21,834 nt of DNA from a virus. The first letter of the stretch is position 1. Every line of letters begins with the position of its first letter. Location: IMG/VR virus record IMGVR_UViG_3300032287_000313, positions 1 through 21,834 of that record, one strand, 5' to 3'. A program made the position numbers and the translations under genes. The notes under the pieces are model-generated. The model was not told the DNA's origin. It made no database searches and worked only from the letters and a program-made list of their open reading frames with translations. Positions 20,889-21,834 of the stretch are shown one piece after another.

Positions 20889-21834
20889 ATGTTGCCTAAC
20901 ATTGCAAAACTTCAGCCAATGCTTGAGCGGATGACGGGTCCGCAGTTGCAGCAGTTTGCTGCTATGCACCATGACGATGCTGTCGCGGTTGGCCTTGCCA
21001 TGCAGATTGATAAGTCTCGCAAAAAAGAAGTAGCGCGGCTCCAAGGTTTGATGACCGGGCAGAAGCAGCCCACCGTTGTTGATCAAGCTATTCAGGCGCT
21101 TAGCAATCAACAACCGCCAATGCAAGCGAGTCCGCAAGGCGGAGCGCCAATGCCCCCACCCGGAGGGCCACAAGGCCAGATGCCACCGCAGGGTATGCCC
21201 CCACAAGGTCCCCCGGGAATGCAGATGCCCCCGCAGGCTCCGCCTGCCCCACAAGGCGTGGCCGCTTTGCCTGCACCTAACATGGAGGGTATGGCTGATG
21301 GTGGGATTGCTGGGTATGCTGACGAGGACGAGGCTGTTGGCTATGCCGATGGTGGTGTTGTGCATATGGCCGGTGGTGGCGATGCTGAAGATGCCGCGAT
21401 CCGTGCGCAGGGTAGATCTCTTGGCTTAGCCGACGCCCAGATCGATGAATTTATCGCAAGAAGAAAAGCGCAAGCACCGCAAAGAGAGCTTCCTTTTACT
21501 CCGGCGACAACTAGCGGGATTGGTGTGCCGCAAATTAGGCCACAGAATCTTGGCGAAGCGATGCCGATGCCAACGCCAGTACCGAACCCTCGGATGACCG
21601 GAGAAACGCCGGCAGTTGGGCCGAATGACCCCAATAACTTTTTAAGAGGAGTGGTTACTGGCGCTAATAGTCGGGTATTTGAACAGCCCGGTATGGCCGA
21701 GTTTGTTTCCGATCTTGGTTCAGGGCGTATTCGTCCTTCTGCGGAAAGACCCGGCGCTGTCATCCCAATGACGCCCAATCAAGGAGCGCTGCAAGCAGAA
21801 GAAGCTAGAGCCGGATTAGCTGCACTAGCCGCAC
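20889..21834 (+). CDS. Large internal virion/ejection-type protein, N-terminal part (runs off window)
   Basis: Open from ATG 20889 to the window end (315 codons, no stop), after a 9-base gap; AAGG sits seven bases before the start. N-terminal helix (MLPNIAKLQPMLERMTGPQL, MHHDDAVAVGLAMQID, RKKEVARLQGLMTG), then a Pro/Gln/Gly-rich segment (about 75-125, PQGQMPPQGMPPQGPPGMQM) that is probably disordered, then GMADGGIAGYADEDEAVGYA with DGGVVHMAGGG, then QGRSLGLADAQIDEFIARRK. The ADGG-x-x-x-Y/M element is familiar from big internal virion proteins of aquatic phages. An enzymatic domain such as a transglycosylase could follow downstream, but is not visible here. Confidence 0.7.
   Translation, partial: MLPNIAKLQPMLERMTGPQLQQFAAMHHDDAVAVGLAMQIDKSRKKEVARLQGLMTGQKQPTVVDQAIQALSNQQPPMQASPQGGAPMPPPGGPQGQMPPQGMPPQGPPGMQMPPQAPPAPQGVAALPAPNMEGMADGGIAGYADEDEAVGYADGGVVHMAGGGDAEDAAIRAQGRSLGLADAQIDEFIARRKAQAPQRELPFTPATTSGIGVPQIRPQNLGEAMPMPTPVPNPRMTGETPAVGPNDPNNFLRGVVTGANSRVFEQPGMAEFVSDLGSGRIRPSAERPGAVIPMTPNQGALQAEEARAGLAALAA

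Noticed and set aside
20865-21365. 166-codon minus-strand open frame
   Set aside because: Opposite the open frame from 20889 that has conserved ADGG motifs; its His/Arg/Leu-rich translation is low quality.
1749-21400. Gly-Gly motifs read as adenovirus-type protease sites, (M/I/L)-x-G-G
   Set aside because: Here the hydrophobic residue stands three positions before the first Gly, not two, and no such protease is in the window; kept only as an unexplained motif.

Overview
The window is a continuous block of late (virion and lysis) genes from a tailed bacteriophage (Caudoviricetes). The adaptor and nozzle proteins and the internal ejection-type proteins suggest a short-tailed, podovirus-like virion. 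Several small families here (the LamG fibre, the Zn-ribbon protein with the WDPDQPQLQLG motif, the DUF6321-like protein, the RADG-tailed basic proteins, the KPGALRAELG protein) are ones I associate with uncultured marine and freshwater phages. The host cannot be told from the sequence. All 37 genes called lie on the + strand. Most junctions are stop/start overlaps (ATGA, GTGA, TGATG, TAATG) or gaps of 0-9 bases, so one or very few long transcripts with translational coupling are likely. The largest non-coding gap is 67 bases. I see no tRNA, IS element, CRISPR array, integrase, terminase, portal or capsid gene.

Layout. 1-872: the end of a LamG-domain fibre with a tail-fibre chaperone-like gene. 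865-1756: a DUF6321-like protein, a first endonuclease VII-like nuclease and a small membrane/coiled-coil protein. 1749-3068: four small Lys/Arg-rich proteins, three of which share a C-terminal RADG module. 3068-3886: a Gln/Asn/Pro/Tyr-rich protein. 3889-6297: two connector/adaptor-like proteins separated by a zinc-ribbon protein and two small conserved proteins. 6297-9645: beta-rich virion and fibre proteins. 9646-12609: two tandem paralogous seven-bladed beta-propeller fibres with a short chaperone-like gene between them. 12620-13570: small basic and acidic proteins and a second endonuclease VII-like gene preceded by a perfect hairpin. 13557-14975: lysis module (two small membrane proteins, a GH108 endolysin, a 3-TM holin). 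14975-17790: a large tail nozzle-type protein and a C1q/TNF-like virion protein. 17795-21834: ejection/internal-virion type proteins with a GNAT-like protein between them, the last one running off the window.

Together the genes make the tail connector, nozzle, receptor-binding fibres, internal ejected proteins and the lysis machinery. The least explained elements are a short motif (hydrophobic-x-x-Gly-Gly) that recurs in at least eight otherwise unrelated proteins, the shared RADG C-terminal module, and the paired propeller fibres ending in an exact seven-residue Ser/Thr/Asp/Leu repeat.
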